NCBI RefSeq assembly: GCF_029962485.1
Contig: NZ_CP073637.1
Coordinates: 310,001 to 374,000 of the forward strand
Direction of reading: 5' to 3'
Source of the DNA: Burkholderia cepacia
GTDB lineage: Bacteria > Pseudomonadota > Gammaproteobacteria > Burkholderiales > Burkholderiaceae
Length of the DNA stretch: 64,000 bases
Shown piece after piece: positions 1 to 13,756 of this stretch. The translations under genes were made by a program, and so were the position numbers. Position 1 is the stretch's first letter; every line of letters begins with the position of its first letter. The notes beneath the pieces are model-generated. The model was not told the DNA's origin. It did not search any database and saw nothing but the letters and a program-made list of their open reading frames with translations.

Positions 1-1885
1 CGTGAACGACGAAGAAGCGGTCGCAGGTGAAGTCGGTGTCGACATCTACAACCTGATCAAGTACACGCGTTCGAACCAGAACACGAACATCAACCAGCGT
101 CCGATCGTGAAGATGGGCGACAAGGTCTCGCGCGGCGACGTGCTGGCCGACGGCGCCTCGACGGACCTGGGCGAGCTCGCGCTCGGCCAGAACATGCTGA
201 TCGCGTTCATGCCGTGGAACGGCTACAACTTCGAGGATTCGATCCTGATCTCGGAGAAGGTGGTCGCGGACGATCGCTACACGTCGATCCACATCGAAGA
301 GCTGAACGTCGTTGCACGTGACACGAAGCTCGGGCCGGAAGAAATCACGCGCGACATCTCGAACCTGGCGGAAATCCAGCTCGGCCGTCTCGACGAATCG
401 GGCATCGTGTACATCGGTGCGGAAGTCGAAGCGGGCGACGTGATGGTCGGCAAGGTCACGCCGAAGGGCGAGACCCAGTTGACGCCGGAAGAGAAGCTGC
501 TGCGCGCGATTTTCGGCGAGAAGGCTTCGGACGTGAAGGACACGTCGCTGCGCGTGCCGTCGGGCATGAGCGGCACCGTGATCGACGTCCAGGTGTTCAC
601 GCGTGAAGGCATCCAGCGCGACAAGCGTGCGCAACAGATCATCGACGACGAACTGAAGCGCTATCGTCTCGACCTGAACGACCAGCTGCGCATCGTGGAA
701 GGCGACGCGTTCCAGCGTCTCGCACGCATGCTCGTGGGCAAGGTCGCGAACGGCGGTCCGAAGAAGCTCGCGAAGGGTACGAAGATCGACCAGGCTTACC
801 TGGAAGACCTCGACCACTACCACTGGTTCGACATCCGCCTCGCGGACGACGAAGCAGCGGCGCAGCTCGAAGCGATCAAGAACTCGATCGAGGAAAAGCG
901 TCACCAGTTCGACCTCGCGTTCGAAGAGAAGCGCAAGAAGCTCACGCAAGGCGACGAACTGCCGCCGGGCGTGCTGAAGATGGTCAAGGTGTACCTCGCG
1001 GTGAAGCGTCGTCTGCAGCCTGGCGACAAGATGGCAGGCCGTCACGGTAACAAGGGTGTCGTGTCGAAGATCGTCCCGATCGAAGACATGCCGTACATGG
1101 CCGACGGCCGTCCGGCAGACGTCGTGCTGAACCCGCTCGGCGTGCCGTCGCGGATGAACGTGGGTCAGGTTCTGGAAGTGCACCTCGGCTGGGCCGCGAA
1201 GGGTCTCGGCTGGCGTATCGGCGAAATGCTGCAGCGTCAGGCGAAGATCGAGGAAATGCGCGCGTTCCTGACGAAGATCTACAACGACTCGGGCCGCCAG
1301 GAAGATCTGGAAAGCTTCACCGACGAAGAGATCCTCGAACTCGCGAAGAACCTGCGCGAAGGCGTGCCGTTCGCAACGCCGGTGTTCGACGGTGCGACCG
1401 AGGAAGAAATGGGCAAGATGCTCGACCTCGCGTTCCCGGACGACATCGCTGAACAGCTCGGCATGAACCCGTCGAAGAACCAGGTCCGTCTGTACGACGG
1501 CCGCACGGGTGAAATGTTCGAACGTCGCGTGACGCTCGGCTACATGCACTACCTGAAGCTGCACCACTTGGTCGACGACAAGATGCACGCGCGTTCGACC
1601 GGCCCGTACTCGCTCGTCACGCAGCAGCCGCTGGGTGGTAAGGCGCAGTTCGGTGGCCAGCGTTTCGGTGAAATGGAAGTGTGGGCACTCGAAGCGTACG
1701 GCGCGTCCTACGTGCTGCAGGAAATGCTGACGGTGAAGTCGGACGACGTGAACGGCCGGACCAAGGTCTATGAGAACCTGGTCAAGGGTGATCACGTCAT
1801 CGATGCAGGCATGCCGGAATCCTTCAACGTGCTCGTGAAGGAAATCCGCTCGCTCGGTATCGACATCGATCTCGACCGCAATTAA
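1..1885 (+). CDS. rpoB: RNA polymerase beta subunit, C-terminal part (5' truncated by window edge)
   Basis: Catalytic-core subunit of RNA polymerase. The reading frame is already open at the first base, so the GTG at base 2 is an internal codon, not a start. About 627 residues are visible, roughly the last 46% of a protein usually near 1,368 residues. The conserved [12 protein letters not shown] block (about residue 341 of the visible part) and the C-terminal [20 protein letters not shown] motif, which contacts beta', are intact. The rifampicin-resistance region lies upstream of the window and cannot be read. rpoC starts 21 bases after the stop, as in the usual rpoBC operon. Confidence 0.98.
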   Translation, partial: VNDEEAVAGEVGVDIYNLIKYTRSNQNTNINQRPIVKMGDKVSRGDVLADGASTDLGELALGQNMLIAFMPWNGYNFEDSILISEKVVADDRYTSIHIEELNVVARDTKLGPEEITRDISNLAEIQLGRLDESGIVYIGAEVEAGDVMVGKVTPKGETQLTPEEKLLRAIFGEKASDVKDTSLRVPSGMSGTVIDVQVFTREGIQRDKRAQQIIDDELKRYRLDLNDQLRIVEGDAFQRLARMLVGKVANGGPKKLAKGTKIDQAYLEDLDHYHWFDIRLADDEAAAQLEAIKNSIEEKRHQFDLAFEEKRKKLTQGDELPPGVLKMVKVYLAVKRRLQPGDKMAGRHGNKGVVSKIVPIEDMPYMADGRPADVVLNPLGVPSRMNVGQVLEVHLGWAAKGLGWRIGEMLQRQAKIEEMRAFLTKIYNDSGRQEDLESFTDEEILELAKNLREGVPFATPVFDGATEEEMGKMLDLAFPDDIAEQLGMNPSKNQVRLYDGRTGEMFERRVTLGYMHYLKLHHLVDDKMHARSTGPYSLVTQQPLGGKAQFGGQRFGEMEVWALEAYGASYVLQEMLTVKSDDVNGRTKVYENLVKGDHVIDAGMPESFNVLVKEIRSLGIDIDLDRN

Positions 1886-1906
1886 TCGGACTACGGAGAG
1901 AAAGCA

Positions 1907-4900
1907 ATGAAAGCTCTGCTCGATCTATTCAAGCAAGTCCAACAGGAAGAAGTTTTCGACGCGATCAAGATCGGTCTGGCTTCGCCTGACAAGATCCGTT
2001 CGTGGTCGTTCGGCGAAGTGAAGAAGCCGGAGACCATCAACTACCGTACGTTCAAGCCTGAACGCGATGGTCTCTTCTGCGCGAAGATCTTCGGGCCGAT
2101 CAAGGACTACGAGTGCCTGTGCGGCAAGTACAAGCGTCTGAAGCACCGCGGCGTGATCTGCGAGAAGTGCGGCGTCGAAGTGACGTTGGCGAAGGTGCGT
2201 CGTGAACGGATGGGCCACATCGAACTGGCCTCGCCGGTCGCGCACATCTGGTTCCTGAAGTCGCTGCCGTCGCGTCTGGGCATGGTGCTCGACATGACGC
2301 TGCGCGACATCGAACGCGTGCTGTACTTCGAAGCATATGTGGTGATCGAACCGGGCATGACGCCGCTGAAGGCGCGGCAGATCATGACCGAAGAGGATTA
2401 CTACAACAAGGTCGAGGAATACGGCGACGAATTCCGTGCCGAGATGGGCGCGGAAGGCGTGCGTGAACTGCTGCGCGCGATCAACATCGACGAGCAGGTC
2501 GAGACGCTGCGCACCGAGCTGAAGAACACCGGCTCGGAAGCGAAGATCAAGAAGTACGCGAAGCGCCTGAAGGTCCTCGAGGCATTCCAGCGCTCGGGCA
2601 TCAAGCCCGAGTGGATGATCCTCGAAGTGCTGCCGGTGCTGCCGCCGGAACTGCGTCCGCTCGTGCCGCTGGACGGCGGCCGTTTCGCGACGTCGGACCT
2701 GAACGACCTGTATCGCCGCGTGATCAACCGTAACAACCGGTTGAAGCGTCTGCTCGAGCTGAAGGCGCCTGAAATCATCGTCCGCAACGAAAAGCGGATG
2801 CTGCAGGAAGCCGTCGACTCGCTGCTCGACAACGGTCGTCGCGGCAAGGCGATGACGGGCGCGAACAAGCGTCCGCTGAAGTCGCTCGCCGACATGATCA
2901 AGGGCAAGGGCGGTCGTTTCCGTCAGAACCTGCTGGGCAAGCGCGTCGACTACTCGGGCCGTTCGGTCATCGTGGTCGGCCCGACGCTGAAGCTGCACCA
3001 GTGCGGTCTGCCGAAGCTGATGGCGCTCGAGCTGTTCAAGCCGTTCATCTTCAACAAGCTGGAAGTGATGGGCGTCGCGACGACCATCAAGGCTGCGAAG
3101 AAGGAAGTCGAGAACCAGACGCCGGTGGTGTGGGACATCCTCGAAGAGGTGATCCGCGAGCACCCGGTGATGCTGAACCGTGCGCCGACGCTGCACCGTC
3201 TCGGTATCCAGGCGTTCGAGCCGGTGCTGATCGAAGGCAAGGCAATCCAGCTGCACCCGCTCGTCTGCGCGGCGTTCAACGCCGACTTCGACGGTGACCA
3301 GATGGCCGTTCACGTGCCGCTGTCGCTCGAAGCGCAGATGGAAGCGCGTACGCTGATGCTGGCGTCGAACAACGTGCTGTTCCCGGCCAACGGCGATCCG
3401 TCGATCGTGCCGTCGCAGGATATCGTGCTGGGTCTGTACTACGCGACCCGCGAAGCGATCAACGGCAAGGGCGAAGGCCTGTCGTTCACGGGCGTGTCGG
3501 AAGCGATCCGCGCGTACGAGAACAAGGAAGTCGAGCTCGCATCGCGCGTCAACGTGCGGATCACCGAAATGGTCCGCAACGAAGACACGTCGGAAGGCGC
3601 GCCGGAATTCGTGCCGAAGATCTCGCTGTACGCGACGACCGTTGGCCGCGCGATCCTGTCGGAGATCCTGCCGCACGGCCTGCCGTTCTCGGTGCTGAAC
3701 AAGCCGCTGAAGAAGAAGGAAATCTCGCGCCTGATCAACACGGCATTCCGCAAGTGCGGTCTGCGCGCGACGGTGGTGTTCGCCGATCAGCTGATGCAGT
3801 CGGGTTTCCGTCTTGCGACGCGTGCCGGCATTTCGATCTGCGTGGACGACATGCTCGTGCCGCCGCAGAAGGAAACGATCGTCGGCGACGCCGCGAAGAA
3901 GGTGAAGGAGTACGACCGTCAGTACATGTCGGGTCTCGTCACCGCGCAGGAACGCTACAACAACGTGGTCGACATCTGGTCGGCAACGTCGGAAGCGGTC
4001 GGCAAGGCGATGATGGAGCAGCTGTCGACGGAGCCGGTGACGGACCGCGACGGCAAGGAAACGCGCCAGGAATCGTTCAACTCGATCTACATGATGGCCG
4101 ACTCGGGCGCCCGGGGTTCGGCGGTTCAGATTCGTCAGCTGGCCGGTATGCGAGGCCTGATGGCGAAGCCGGACGGCTCGATTATCGAGACGCCGATTAC
4201 CGCGAACTTCCGCGAAGGTCTGAACGTGTTGCAGTACTTCATCTCGACCCACGGTGCACGTAAGGGTCTGGCTGATACGGCACTGAAGACCGCGAACTCG
4301 GGTTACCTGACGCGTCGTCTCGTCGACGTCACGCAGGATCTGGTCGTGGTGGAAGACGATTGCGGCACGTCGAACGGCGTCGCGATGAAGGCGCTGGTCG
4401 AAGGCGGTGAAGTCGTCGAAGCGCTGCGCGACCGTATCCTCGGCCGCGTCGCGGTTGCGGACGTCGTGAACCCGGAAACGCAGGAAACGGTGTACGAATC
4501 GGGCATGCTGCTCGACGAAACGGCGGTCGAGGAAATCGAACGCCTCGGCATCGACGAAGTGCGCGTGCGCACGCCGCTGACCTGCGAAACGCGTTACGGT
4601 CTGTGCGCAGCCTGCTACGGCCGTGACCTCGGCCGCGGCTCGCTCGTGAACGTCGGCGAAGCAGTCGGCGTGATCGCGGCACAGTCGATCGGTGAACCGG
4701 GCACGCAGCTGACGATGCGTACGTTCCACATCGGTGGTGCGGCATCGCGTGCGGCAGTGGCTTCGTCGGTCGAAGCGAAGAGCAACGGTATCGTGCGCTT
4801 CACGGCGACGATGCGCTACGTCACGAACGCGAAGGGCGAGCAGATCGTCATTTCCCGTTCTGGCGAAGCGATGATCACCGACGACTTCGGTCGCGAGCGC

Positions 4901-6154
4901 GAGCGTCACAAAGTGCCGTACGGCGCGACGCTGCTGCAGCTCGACGGCGTGACGATCAAGGCAGGCACGCAGCTCGCCACGTGGGATCCGCTGACGCGTC
5001 CGATCATCACCGAGTACGGTGGTACGGTGAAGTTCGAGAACGTCGAGGAAGGCGTGACCGTCGCGAAGCAGATCGACGACGTGACCGGCCTGTCGACGCT
5101 GGTCGTGATCGACGTGAAGCGTCGCGGTTCGCAGGCTTCGAAGAGCGTGCGTCCGCAGGTGAAGCTGCTCGACGCGAACGGCGAAGAAGTGAAGATTCCG
5201 GGCACGGAGCACGCAGTGCAGATCGGCTTCCAGGTCGGCGCACTGATCACCGTGAAGGATGGCCAGCAGGTGCAGGTCGGTGAAGTGCTCGCACGTATCC
5301 CGACCGAAGCGCAGAAGACGCGTGACATTACCGGCGGTCTGCCGCGGGTGGCGGAACTGTTCGAAGCGCGTTCGCCGAAGGATGCCGGCATTCTCGCGGA
5401 AGTCACCGGTACGACGTCGTTCGGTAAGGACACGAAGGGCAAGCAGCGTCTCGTCATCACGGATCTCGAGGGCAACCAGCACGAGTTCCTGATCGCGAAG
5501 GAAAAGCAGGTTCTGGTTCACGATGCACAGGTCGTCAACAAGGGCGAAATGATCGTGGACGGTCCGGCCGATCCGCACGACATCCTGCGTCTGCAGGGTA
5601 TCGAGGCGCTGTCGCGCTACATCGTCGACGAAGTGCAGGACGTGTATCGTCTGCAGGGCGTGAAGATCAACGACAAGCACATCGAGGTGATCGTTCGCCA
5701 GATGCTGCGTCGTGTGCAGATCACCGACAACGGTGATACGCGCTTCATCCCGGGCGAACAGGTCGAGCGTTCCGACATGCTGGACGAGAACGATCGCATG
5801 ATCGCCGAGGACAAGCGTCCGGCTTCGTACGACAACGTGCTGCTCGGTATCACGAAGGCGTCGCTGTCGACCGACTCGTTCATCTCCGCGGCATCGTTCC
5901 AGGAAACGACCCGCGTGCTGACCGAAGCGGCGATCATGGGCAAGCGCGACGATCTGCGTGGCCTGAAGGAAAACGTGATCGTCGGCCGTCTGATTCCGGC
6001 CGGTACGGGTCTCGCGTTCCACAAGGCACGCAAGGCGAAGGAATCGTCGGATCGCGAGCGTTTCGACCAGATCGCAGCGGAAGAGGCATTCGACTTCGGC
6101 ACGCCGAGCGCGCCTGCTGCGGAAGAGCCGCAACAGCACCCGGCAGCCGAGTAA
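1907..6154 (+). CDS. rpoC: RNA polymerase beta' subunit
   Basis: Largest RNA polymerase subunit, complete at 1,415 residues. N-terminal zinc ribbon ([20 protein letters not shown], about residues 70-90). The catalytic magnesium loop NADFDGD is near residue 460. The second zinc site is [13 protein letters not shown] around residue 890-905, followed by trigger-loop sequence [11 protein letters not shown]. The ATG is preceded by an AGGAG-like site (GGAGAGAAAGCA) and sits 21 bases after rpoB, so the two are co-transcribed and probably translationally coupled. A strong terminator follows the stop by about 45 bases. Confidence 0.99.
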   Translation: MKALLDLFKQVQQEEVFDAIKIGLASPDKIRSWSFGEVKKPETINYRTFKPERDGLFCAKIFGPIKDYECLCGKYKRLKHRGVICEKCGVEVTLAKVRRERMGHIELASPVAHIWFLKSLPSRLGMVLDMTLRDIERVLYFEAYVVIEPGMTPLKARQIMTEEDYYNKVEEYGDEFRAEMGAEGVRELLRAINIDEQVETLRTELKNTGSEAKIKKYAKRLKVLEAFQRSGIKPEWMILEVLPVLPPELRPLVPLDGGRFATSDLNDLYRRVINRNNRLKRLLELKAPEIIVRNEKRMLQEAVDSLLDNGRRGKAMTGANKRPLKSLADMIKGKGGRFRQNLLGKRVDYSGRSVIVVGPTLKLHQCGLPKLMALELFKPFIFNKLEVMGVATTIKAAKKEVENQTPVVWDILEEVIREHPVMLNRAPTLHRLGIQAFEPVLIEGKAIQLHPLVCAAFNADFDGDQMAVHVPLSLEAQMEARTLMLASNNVLFPANGDPSIVPSQDIVLGLYYATREAINGKGEGLSFTGVSEAIRAYENKEVELASRVNVRITEMVRNEDTSEGAPEFVPKISLYATTVGRAILSEILPHGLPFSVLNKPLKKKEISRLINTAFRKCGLRATVVFADQLMQSGFRLATRAGISICVDDMLVPPQKETIVGDAAKKVKEYDRQYMSGLVTAQERYNNVVDIWSATSEAVGKAMMEQLSTEPVTDRDGKETRQESFNSIYMMADSGARGSAVQIRQLAGMRGLMAKPDGSIIETPITANFREGLNVLQYFISTHGARKGLADTALKTANSGYLTRRLVDVTQDLVVVEDDCGTSNGVAMKALVEGGEVVEALRDRILGRVAVADVVNPETQETVYESGMLLDETAVEEIERLGIDEVRVRTPLTCETRYGLCAACYGRDLGRGSLVNVGEAVGVIAAQSIGEPGTQLTMRTFHIGGAASRAAVASSVEAKSNGIVRFTATMRYVTNAKGEQIVISRSGEAMITDDFGRERERHKVPYGATLLQLDGVTIKAGTQLATWDPLTRPIITEYGGTVKFENVEEGVTVAKQIDDVTGLSTLVVIDVKRRGSQASKSVRPQVKLLDANGEEVKIPGTEHAVQIGFQVGALITVKDGQQVQVGEVLARIPTEAQKTRDITGGLPRVAELFEARSPKDAGILAEVTGTTSFGKDTKGKQRLVITDLEGNQHEFLIAKEKQVLVHDAQVVNKGEMIVDGPADPHDILRLQGIEALSRYIVDEVQDVYRLQGVKINDKHIEVIVRQMLRRVQITDNGDTRFIPGEQVERSDMLDENDRMIAEDKRPASYDNVLLGITKASLSTDSFISAASFQETTRVLTEAAIMGKRDDLRGLKENVIVGRLIPAGTGLAFHKARKAKESSDRERFDQIAAEEAFDFGTPSAPAAEEPQQHPAAE

Positions 6155-6198
6155 GCGCGGGCGGCGCGAGCCGCCTTGCCTCACCACGCTGTCACCGA

Positions 6199-6229
6199 AA
6201 CCGCCCGGTTCTGCCGGGCGGTTTTTTTT
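6199..6229 (+). terminator. Rho-independent terminator of the rpoBC operon
   Basis: A GC-rich stem AACCGCCCGG / CCGGGCGGTT with a short TTCTG loop is followed by a run of eight T. It ends the rpoB-rpoC transcript before recQ. Confidence 0.93.
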
Positions 6230-6426
6230 CATCCGTCGTTCACGTGCATGACGTGCCTGCGCAGTAACGCCGCATGCCCGGCGATTGCTTGCGGCGCGGC
6301 CGCGGCAGGCCCGTGATGCACGCGAACGAACCCTGGCCGAACGACCAACTTCGTACGATTCGCCACGCGCTGCGCGAGCGGGTTGTTAAAATTGCGGTCA
6401 TCGTTTAGCCGTCCTTGTTCTCATTC

Positions 6427-8274
6427 ATGTCCCGCGCCCTCGAAATTCTCGACGAAGTCTTTGGTTATTCCGCCTTTCGCGGCCAGCAGGGCGAGATCGT
6501 CGAGCACGTCGCCGGCGGCGGCGATTGTCTCGTGCTGATGCCGACCGGCGGCGGCAAGTCGCTGTGCTACCAGATTCCCGCGCTGCTGCGTCGCGAGGCC
6601 GGACAGGGTGCCGGTATCGTAGTGTCGCCGCTGATCGCGCTGATGCAGGACCAGGTCGCCGCACTGAGGGAAGTGGGCGTACGCGCGGCGTATCTGAATT
6701 CGACACTGTCGGGCGCCGAGGCCGCGGCCATCGAGCGCGCGCTGCGCGAAGGCGAAATCGACCTGCTGTATGTCGCGCCGGAGCGGTTGATGACGGGGCG
6801 CTTCCTCGACCTGCTCGAGCGCGCGAAAATCGGCCTGTTCGCGATCGACGAAGCGCACTGCGTGTCGCAATGGGGGCACGATTTCCGTCCGGAATACATC
6901 CAGCTGTCGGTACTGCACGAGCGGTTCCCGGCGGTGCCGCGCATCGCGCTGACGGCCACGGCCGACGCGATCACGCGCGACGAGATCATCCATCGTCTCG
7001 CGCTCGACGACGCGCGCGTGTTCGTGTCGAGCTTCGACCGCCCGAACATCCGCTACCGGATCGTCGAGAAGGACAACGCGCGCTCGCAGCTGCTCGACTT
7101 CATCCGCGCCGAACACACGAACGCCGACGGCACGACGGACGCCGGCGTCGTCTATTGCCTGTCGCGCCGCAAGGTAGAGGAAACGGCCGAGTGGCTGAAG
7201 GCGCAGGGCGTGCGCGCGCTGCCGTATCACGCGGGGATGGAGTTCGAGGTGCGACAGAAGCACCAGGAAATGTTCCAGCGCGAAGAGGGCATCGTGATGT
7301 GCGCGACGATCGCGTTCGGCATGGGCATCGACAAACCCGACGTGCGCTTCGTCGCGCACCTGGATCTGCCGAAGAGCGTCGAAGGCTACTACCAGGAAAC
7401 GGGCCGGGCGGGCCGCGACGGGATGCCCGCGAACGCATGGATGGCGTACGGTCTCGGCGATGTCGTCCAGCAGCGCAAGATGATCGACGAGTCCGATGCG
7501 GACGACGCGCACAAGCGCGTGCAGACGTCGAAACTCGATGCGCTGCTCGGGCTGTGCGAGACGATCTCGTGCCGCCGCGTGCGGCTGCTGAACTACTTCG
7601 GCGAAGAGAGCCAGCCGTGCGGCAACTGCGACACGTGCCTCGAGCCGCCCGCATCGTGGGATGCCACGCGCGAGGCGCAGATGGCGCTGTCTTGCGTGTT
7701 CCGCGCGCAGCGCGCGAGCGGCTTCAATTTCGGCTCGAGCCACCTGATCGAGATCCTGCGCGGCGGGCGCACCGAGAAGGTGTTGCAGCGCGGCCACGAC
7801 CAGCTCACGACGTTCGGGATCGGCGCATCGCTGTCCGAGCCCGAATGGCGCGCGATTTTCCGGCAACTCGTCGCGTACGGCTACCTGGCCGTCGATCATG
7901 GCGGCTTCGGCGCGCTGGTGCTGACCGAGGCCGCGAAGCCCGTGCTGAAGAACGAGGAGAAGGTCACGCTGCGCCGCTACGTCAAGCCGCAACGCACGCG
8001 CCAGTCGTCGAGCCGCAGCGGCACGCGTGTCGACCCGACGGCCGGCATGGGCACGCGCGAGCGCGCGCGGTGGGACGCGCTGCGTGCGTGGCGTGCGGAA
8101 ACCGCCAAGACCGACGGCGTGCCGGCCTACGTGATCTTCCACGATGCGACGCTCGCGGAAATCGCGCGCAACGCGCCGGAGTCGATCGACGACCTGCGCC
8201 ACATCCCCGGCATGGGCGTACGCAAGCTCGAACGCTTCGGCGACGAGATCATCGACGTCGTTGAATCGGCCTGA
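6427..8274 (+). CDS. recQ: ATP-dependent DNA helicase RecQ
   Basis: 3'-5' superfamily 2 helicase for recombination repair and stalled forks, 615 residues. Walker A GGGKSLC (about residue 47), the DEAH box IDEAHCVS, motif [12 protein letters not shown], and the RecQ-C-terminal zinc cluster (Cys in [11 protein letters not shown] and CGNCDTC) are all present. A helix-rich HRDC domain with [14 protein letters not shown] ends the protein. ATG at 6427 (MSRALEIL) is preferred over the in-frame TTG at 6415, because the family begins close to this residue. It is a single gene between the rpoBC terminator and the str-operon promoter, an insertion typical of Burkholderia. A possible -10 (TAAAAT, 6387-6392) lies upstream without a convincing -35. 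Confidence 0.96.
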   Translation: MSRALEILDEVFGYSAFRGQQGEIVEHVAGGGDCLVLMPTGGGKSLCYQIPALLRREAGQGAGIVVSPLIALMQDQVAALREVGVRAAYLNSTLSGAEAAAIERALREGEIDLLYVAPERLMTGRFLDLLERAKIGLFAIDEAHCVSQWGHDFRPEYIQLSVLHERFPAVPRIALTATADAITRDEIIHRLALDDARVFVSSFDRPNIRYRIVEKDNARSQLLDFIRAEHTNADGTTDAGVVYCLSRRKVEETAEWLKAQGVRALPYHAGMEFEVRQKHQEMFQREEGIVMCATIAFGMGIDKPDVRFVAHLDLPKSVEGYYQETGRAGRDGMPANAWMAYGLGDVVQQRKMIDESDADDAHKRVQTSKLDALLGLCETISCRRVRLLNYFGEESQPCGNCDTCLEPPASWDATREAQMALSCVFRAQRASGFNFGSSHLIEILRGGRTEKVLQRGHDQLTTFGIGASLSEPEWRAIFRQLVAYGYLAVDHGGFGALVLTEAAKPVLKNEEKVTLRRYVKPQRTRQSSSRSGTRVDPTAGMGTRERARWDALRAWRAETAKTDGVPAYVIFHDATLAEIARNAPESIDDLRHIPGMGVRKLERFGDEIIDVVESA

Positions 8275-8333
8275 CACAGGCGTTCCGACCCTTCCAGTAA
8301 ACCACGCGGTCGACCGGCAAATCACGCAAGCCG

Positions 8334-8363
8334 TTGACTTAGTTGGCATTTCCGGAATATGAT
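8334..8363 (+). promoter_or_regulatory. str operon promoter (sigma-70)
   Basis: TTGACT (8334-8339) and TATGAT (8358-8363) are separated by 18 bases, close to consensus. A start near 8370 would give a leader of about 130 bases before rpsL. This is the best-looking housekeeping promoter in the window. Confidence 0.8.
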
Positions 8364-8501
8364 GCTGGGTTCCGGTATTCGGTGGGCTGTGTCGCGTTCG
8401 AAAGCTCGCACCCGATTCGCCAGTTCGGAAGTCAACTGTGCGCCGATTCTCGCTTTGCCCGAAATCGATGCGCAGATTTTGTTCAATTTCAGGAATAAAC
8501 A

Positions 8502-8882
8502 ATGCCAACCATCAACCAACTGGTTCGCAAAGGCCGTCAGTCGGAAACGACGAAGAGCAAGAGCCCGGCCCTGCAGGACTGCCCCCAGCGTCGCGGCGTG
8601 TGCACCCGTGTGTACACGACGACGCCGAAGAAGCCGAACTCGGCACTCCGTAAGGTCGCCAAGGTTCGTCTGACGAACGGCTTCGAAGTGATTTCGTACA
8701 TCGGCGGTGAAGGCCACAACCTGCAGGAACACTCGGTTGTGCTGATCCGCGGCGGCCGTGTGAAGGACTTGCCGGGTGTGCGTTACCACATGGTTCGCGG
8801 CTCGCTGGATACCCAGGGCGTCAAGGACCGTAAGCAAGCGCGCTCGAAGTACGGCGCGAAGCGTGCAAAGGCTGCCAAGTAA
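8502..8882 (+). CDS. rpsL: 30S ribosomal protein S12
   Basis: Decoding-centre protein of the small subunit, 126 residues. The [13 protein letters not shown] and GGRVKDLPG loops, where streptomycin-resistance substitutions map, carry the wild-type lysines, so the allele looks streptomycin sensitive. An AGGA site precedes the ATG (AGGAATAAACA). First gene of the str operon. Confidence 0.99.
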
Positions 8883-9012
8883 GCAGTTTTTGATCAGGGA
8901 TCGCCGCAGGGCGGTCAAGGCGGGAGTACCGGATTGCCGGTGCTGTCGAGTAAGTGGTCACCCGGCCAAGCTGGTTAGTCGTGAAGATGTGATCGGGTTT
9001 GTTGGTGGCCGC

Positions 9013-9030
9013 GGAGCTGGAACCAGCTCC
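9013..9030 (+). promoter_or_regulatory. Inverted repeat in the rpsL-rpsG spacer, possible S7 feedback site
   Basis: An 8-bp perfect inverted repeat GGAGCTGG / CCAGCTCC with only AA between the arms sits 25 bases before the rpsG ATG. In E. coli, S7 represses its operon by binding the rpsL-rpsG spacer. A similar role here is inference from position only. Confidence 0.4.
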
Positions 9031-9054
9031 AACTGAACAAGTAAAGGAAGAATC

Positions 9055-9525
9055 ATGCCGCGTCGTCGCGAAGTCCCCAAGCGGGAAGTGTTGCCGGATC
9101 CGAAGTTCGGTAACGTTGATGTTGCCAAGTTCATGAACATGCTGATGCTGTCCGGCAAGAAGTCGGTCGCAGAGCGCATCGTTTATGGCGCATTCGAACA
9201 AATCCAGACCAAGGGTGGCAAGGACCCGCTGGAAGTGTTCACGGTTGCGCTCAACAACGTGAAGCCGGTGGTCGAAGTGAAGAGCCGCCGCGTTGGTGGT
9301 GCCAACTATCAAGTTCCGGTCGAAGTGCGCCCGTCGCGTCGTATGGCATTGGCGATGCGCTGGCTGCGTGAGGCTGCGAAGAAGCGTAGCGAGAAGTCGA
9401 TGGCCCTGCGCCTGGCAGGTGAACTCTCCGAAGCGGCCGAAGGCCGTGGCGGCGCGATGAAGAAGCGCGACGAAGTTCACCGCATGGCAGAAGCCAACCG
9501 CGCGTTCTCGCATTTCCGTTTCTAA
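9055..9525 (+). CDS. rpsG: 30S ribosomal protein S7
   Basis: Primary 16S rRNA 3'-domain binder that nucleates head assembly, 156 residues, the usual length. N-terminus [18 protein letters not shown] and the C-terminal helix with [15 protein letters not shown] match the family. Preceded by AAAGGAAGAATC. Second gene of the str operon, 172 bases after rpsL; that long spacer has a palindrome and may be regulatory. Confidence 0.99.
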   Translation: MPRRREVPKREVLPDPKFGNVDVAKFMNMLMLSGKKSVAERIVYGAFEQIQTKGGKDPLEVFTVALNNVKPVVEVKSRRVGGANYQVPVEVRPSRRMALAMRWLREAAKKRSEKSMALRLAGELSEAAEGRGGAMKKRDEVHRMAEANRAFSHFRF

Positions 9526-9558
9526 GCGCCTGGCTGGGCTGTTAGCGGAAATAAATTC

Positions 9559-9598
9559 CGGGCGGGTGCGCTTTTCAGGCGCCTCGCCCGTTTGTGTT
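9559..9598 (+). terminator. Terminator- or attenuator-like hairpin between rpsG and fusA
   Basis: An imperfect stem CGGGCG ... CGCCCG, extended by inner G/C pairs with one bulge, is followed by TTTGTGTT. The T run is interrupted, so read-through into fusA is expected. Confidence 0.45.
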
Positions 9599-9605
9599 GA
9601 AGCAT

Positions 9606-9624
9606 GATGCAGCCGGGCTGCATC
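9606..9624 (+). repeat. Perfect 9-bp inverted repeat upstream of fusA
   Basis: GATGCAGCC and GGCTGCATC flank a single G, about 25 bases before the fusA start. As RNA it could fold with a loop made by opening the inner pairs. As DNA it is a near-continuous palindrome. Its role is unknown; position suggests control of fusA/tuf. Confidence 0.5.
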
Positions 9625-9648
9625 GTGTCATCCCAGTAGAGGATCAAA

Positions 9649-11751
<2,103 letters not shown>

Positions 11752-11790
11752 TTCGCTATCACAATCGATTATTTTTGAAAGAAGAGAATC

Positions 11791-12981
11791 ATGGCAAAAG
11801 GTAAATTCGAGCGGACCAAGCCGCACGTGAACGTTGGTACGATTGGTCACGTTGACCACGGCAAGACGACGCTGACGGCAGCGATCACGACGGTTCTGAC
11901 GAAGAAGTTCGGCGGCGAAGCGAAGGCATACGACCAGATCGACGCGGCACCGGAAGAAAAGGCGCGCGGCATCACGATCAACACGGCACACGTCGAGTAC
12001 GAAACGGCTAACCGCCACTACGCACACGTTGACTGCCCGGGCCACGCTGACTATGTGAAGAACATGATCACGGGCGCAGCGCAGATGGACGGCGCGATCC
12101 TGGTTTGCTCGGCAGCTGACGGCCCGATGCCGCAGACGCGTGAGCACATCCTGCTGGCACGTCAGGTTGGCGTTCCGTACATCATCGTGTTCCTGAACAA
12201 GTGCGACATGGTGGACGATGCTGAACTGCTCGAGCTGGTCGAGATGGAAGTTCGCGAACTCCTGTCGAAGTACGACTTCCCGGGCGACGACACGCCGATC
12301 GTGAAGGGTTCGGCGAAGCTGGCGCTGGAAGGCGACACGGGCGAGCTGGGCGAAGTGGCGATCATGAGCCTGGCCGACGCGCTGGACACGTACATCCCGA
12401 CGCCGGAGCGTGCAGTTGACGGCGCGTTCCTGATGCCGGTGGAAGACGTGTTCTCGATCTCGGGCCGTGGTACGGTTGTGACGGGTCGTGTCGAGCGCGG
12501 CATCGTGAAGGTCGGCGAAGAAATCGAAATCGTCGGTATCAAGCCGACGGTGAAGACGACCTGCACGGGCGTTGAAATGTTCCGCAAGCTGCTGGACCAA
12601 GGTCAAGCAGGCGACAACGTTGGTATCCTGCTGCGCGGCACGAAGCGTGAAGACGTTGAGCGTGGCCAGGTTCTGGCGAAGCCGGGTTCGATCACGCCGC
12701 ACACGCACTTCACGGCTGAAGTGTACGTGCTGAGCAAGGACGAAGGCGGCCGTCACACGCCGTTCTTCAACAACTACCGTCCGCAGTTCTACTTCCGTAC
12801 GACGGACGTGACGGGCTCGATCGAGCTGCCGAAGGACAAGGAAATGGTGATGCCGGGCGACAACGTGTCGATCACGGTGAAGCTGATCGCTCCGATCGCG
12901 ATGGAAGAAGGTCTGCGCTTCGCAATCCGCGAAGGCGGCCGTACGGTCGGCGCCGGCGTCGTCGCCAAGATCATCGAGTAA
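11791..12981 (+). CDS. tuf: Translation elongation factor Tu
   Basis: GTPase that delivers aminoacyl-tRNA to the ribosome, 396 residues. G1 [10 protein letters not shown]3 DCPGHADY, G4 NKCDMVDD. Codon use is very strongly biased, as expected for one of the most abundant proteins. This is the str-operon copy; beta-proteobacteria usually carry a second tuf near secE-nusG, outside this window. The AGAAGAGAATC sequence before ATG supports the start. Confidence 0.99.
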   Translation: MAKGKFERTKPHVNVGTIGHVDHGKTTLTAAITTVLTKKFGGEAKAYDQIDAAPEEKARGITINTAHVEYETANRHYAHVDCPGHADYVKNMITGAAQMDGAILVCSAADGPMPQTREHILLARQVGVPYIIVFLNKCDMVDDAELLELVEMEVRELLSKYDFPGDDTPIVKGSAKLALEGDTGELGEVAIMSLADALDTYIPTPERAVDGAFLMPVEDVFSISGRGTVVTGRVERGIVKVGEEIEIVGIKPTVKTTCTGVEMFRKLLDQGQAGDNVGILLRGTKREDVERGQVLAKPGSITPHTHFTAEVYVLSKDEGGRHTPFFNNYRPQFYFRTTDVTGSIELPKDKEMVMPGDNVSITVKLIAPIAMEEGLRFAIREGGRTVGAGVVAKIIE

Positions 12982-13042
12982 TATCGACGATCCGCGGATC
13001 CCGACGGGGTCCGCGATTCCGCGGTATGCCGTTGTACCGCCG

Positions 13043-13084
13043 AAACCGGGTGTCCAGCTTGCGCTGGCACCCGGTTTTGTTTTT
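13043..13084 (+). terminator. Rho-independent terminator after tuf
   Basis: A long stem AAACCGGGTG-t-CCAGC pairs with GCTGG-c-ACCCGGTTT around a TTGC loop and is followed by TTTTGTTTTT. It closes the str operon and separates it from rpsJ. Confidence 0.92.
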
Positions 13085-13138
13085 GGGCGACGCGTTGCGC
13101 TGCTCGAGAAATGCTCGCCACGGTTTCAGAATTTCGTG

Positions 13139-13266
13139 TAGAATCGCGGGCTTAGCAGTGGAAGTGCCGTTAGGAACATGATGTCTCGCTCCCCGCAGGC
13201 GTCGTGTTTCACGTTCTTTTAGTGTCCGGCGATGCAACATCGCCTCGCTCTTTTCAAGGAATCGTC
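13139..13266 (+). promoter_or_regulatory. Probable S10-operon promoter (-10) and leader
   Basis: A TAGAAT -10-like hexamer at 13139-13144 lacks an obvious -35. A leader of about 115 bases follows, containing a 7-bp hairpin GGCGATG/CATCGCC (13228-13244) just before the rpsJ ribosome-binding site (CAAGGA). In E. coli the S10 leader is the target of L4 autogenous control. This leader has no sequence similarity that I can recognise, so function is inferred from position. Confidence 0.45.
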
Positions 13267-13578
13267 ATGCAGCAACAGAAAATCCGCATTCGTCTGAAGG
13301 CATTCGACTATCGTCTGATCGATCAATCGGCTGCCGAGATCGTCGATACCGCGAAGCGGACTGGCGCAATCGTCCGTGGCCCGGTGCCGCTGCCGACGCG
13401 CATTCAGCGTTTTGACATCCTGCGTTCGCCGCACGTCAACAAGACGTCGCGCGATCAGCTCGAAATCCGCACCCACCAGCGCCTGATGGACATCGTCGAC
13501 CCGACGGACAAGACCGTTGACGCGCTGATGAAGCTCGATCTGCCGGCTGGCGTCGACGTGGAAATCAAGCTGCAGTAA
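13267..13578 (+). CDS. rpsJ: 30S ribosomal protein S10 (NusE)
   Basis: Small-subunit head protein that also acts as NusE in antitermination, 103 residues. Start ATG at 13267 ([14 protein letters not shown]) preceded by AAGGA. An upstream in-frame extension to 13204 has no ribosome-binding site and no family support. The [19 protein letters not shown] block is typical. rplC follows after 178 bases containing its own promoter. Confidence 0.99.
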   Translation: MQQQKIRIRLKAFDYRLIDQSAAEIVDTAKRTGAIVRGPVPLPTRIQRFDILRSPHVNKTSRDQLEIRTHQRLMDIVDPTDKTVDALMKLDLPAGVDVEIKLQ

Positions 13579-13628
13579 GGCTTTCGGCGCCAACCGGCTC
13601 GCCGGACGGTGCTAAGTCTTTGTATTGC

Positions 13629-13657
13629 TTGCGGAAATCGCGAAGTCGGGCTATACT
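13629..13657 (+). promoter_or_regulatory. Internal promoter before rplC
   Basis: TTGCGG (13629-13634) and TATACT (13652-13657) are spaced by 17 bases in the rpsJ-rplC gap. This would let rplC-rplD and the rest be transcribed independently of rpsJ. Confidence 0.65.
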
Positions 13658-13756
13658 GCTTGGCTTTTCGCGTATTCGCGTAAAAAAGTTGGGCCTTGCG
13701 TGCCCGGCATTTTGTAAATCAGCCCCGACCAATCGCAGTCGGGAATGGAGAAAATG

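Noticed and set aside
1..1885. Search for rifampicin-resistance substitutions in rpoB.
   Set aside because: The relevant cluster lies upstream of the window; nothing can be said.
1925..6232. A continuous open frame of over 1,400 codons on the minus strand opposite rpoC.
   Set aside because: It is a by-product of GC-rich third positions; the product is Arg/His/Leu-rich, has no family resemblance, and lies fully opposite rpoC.
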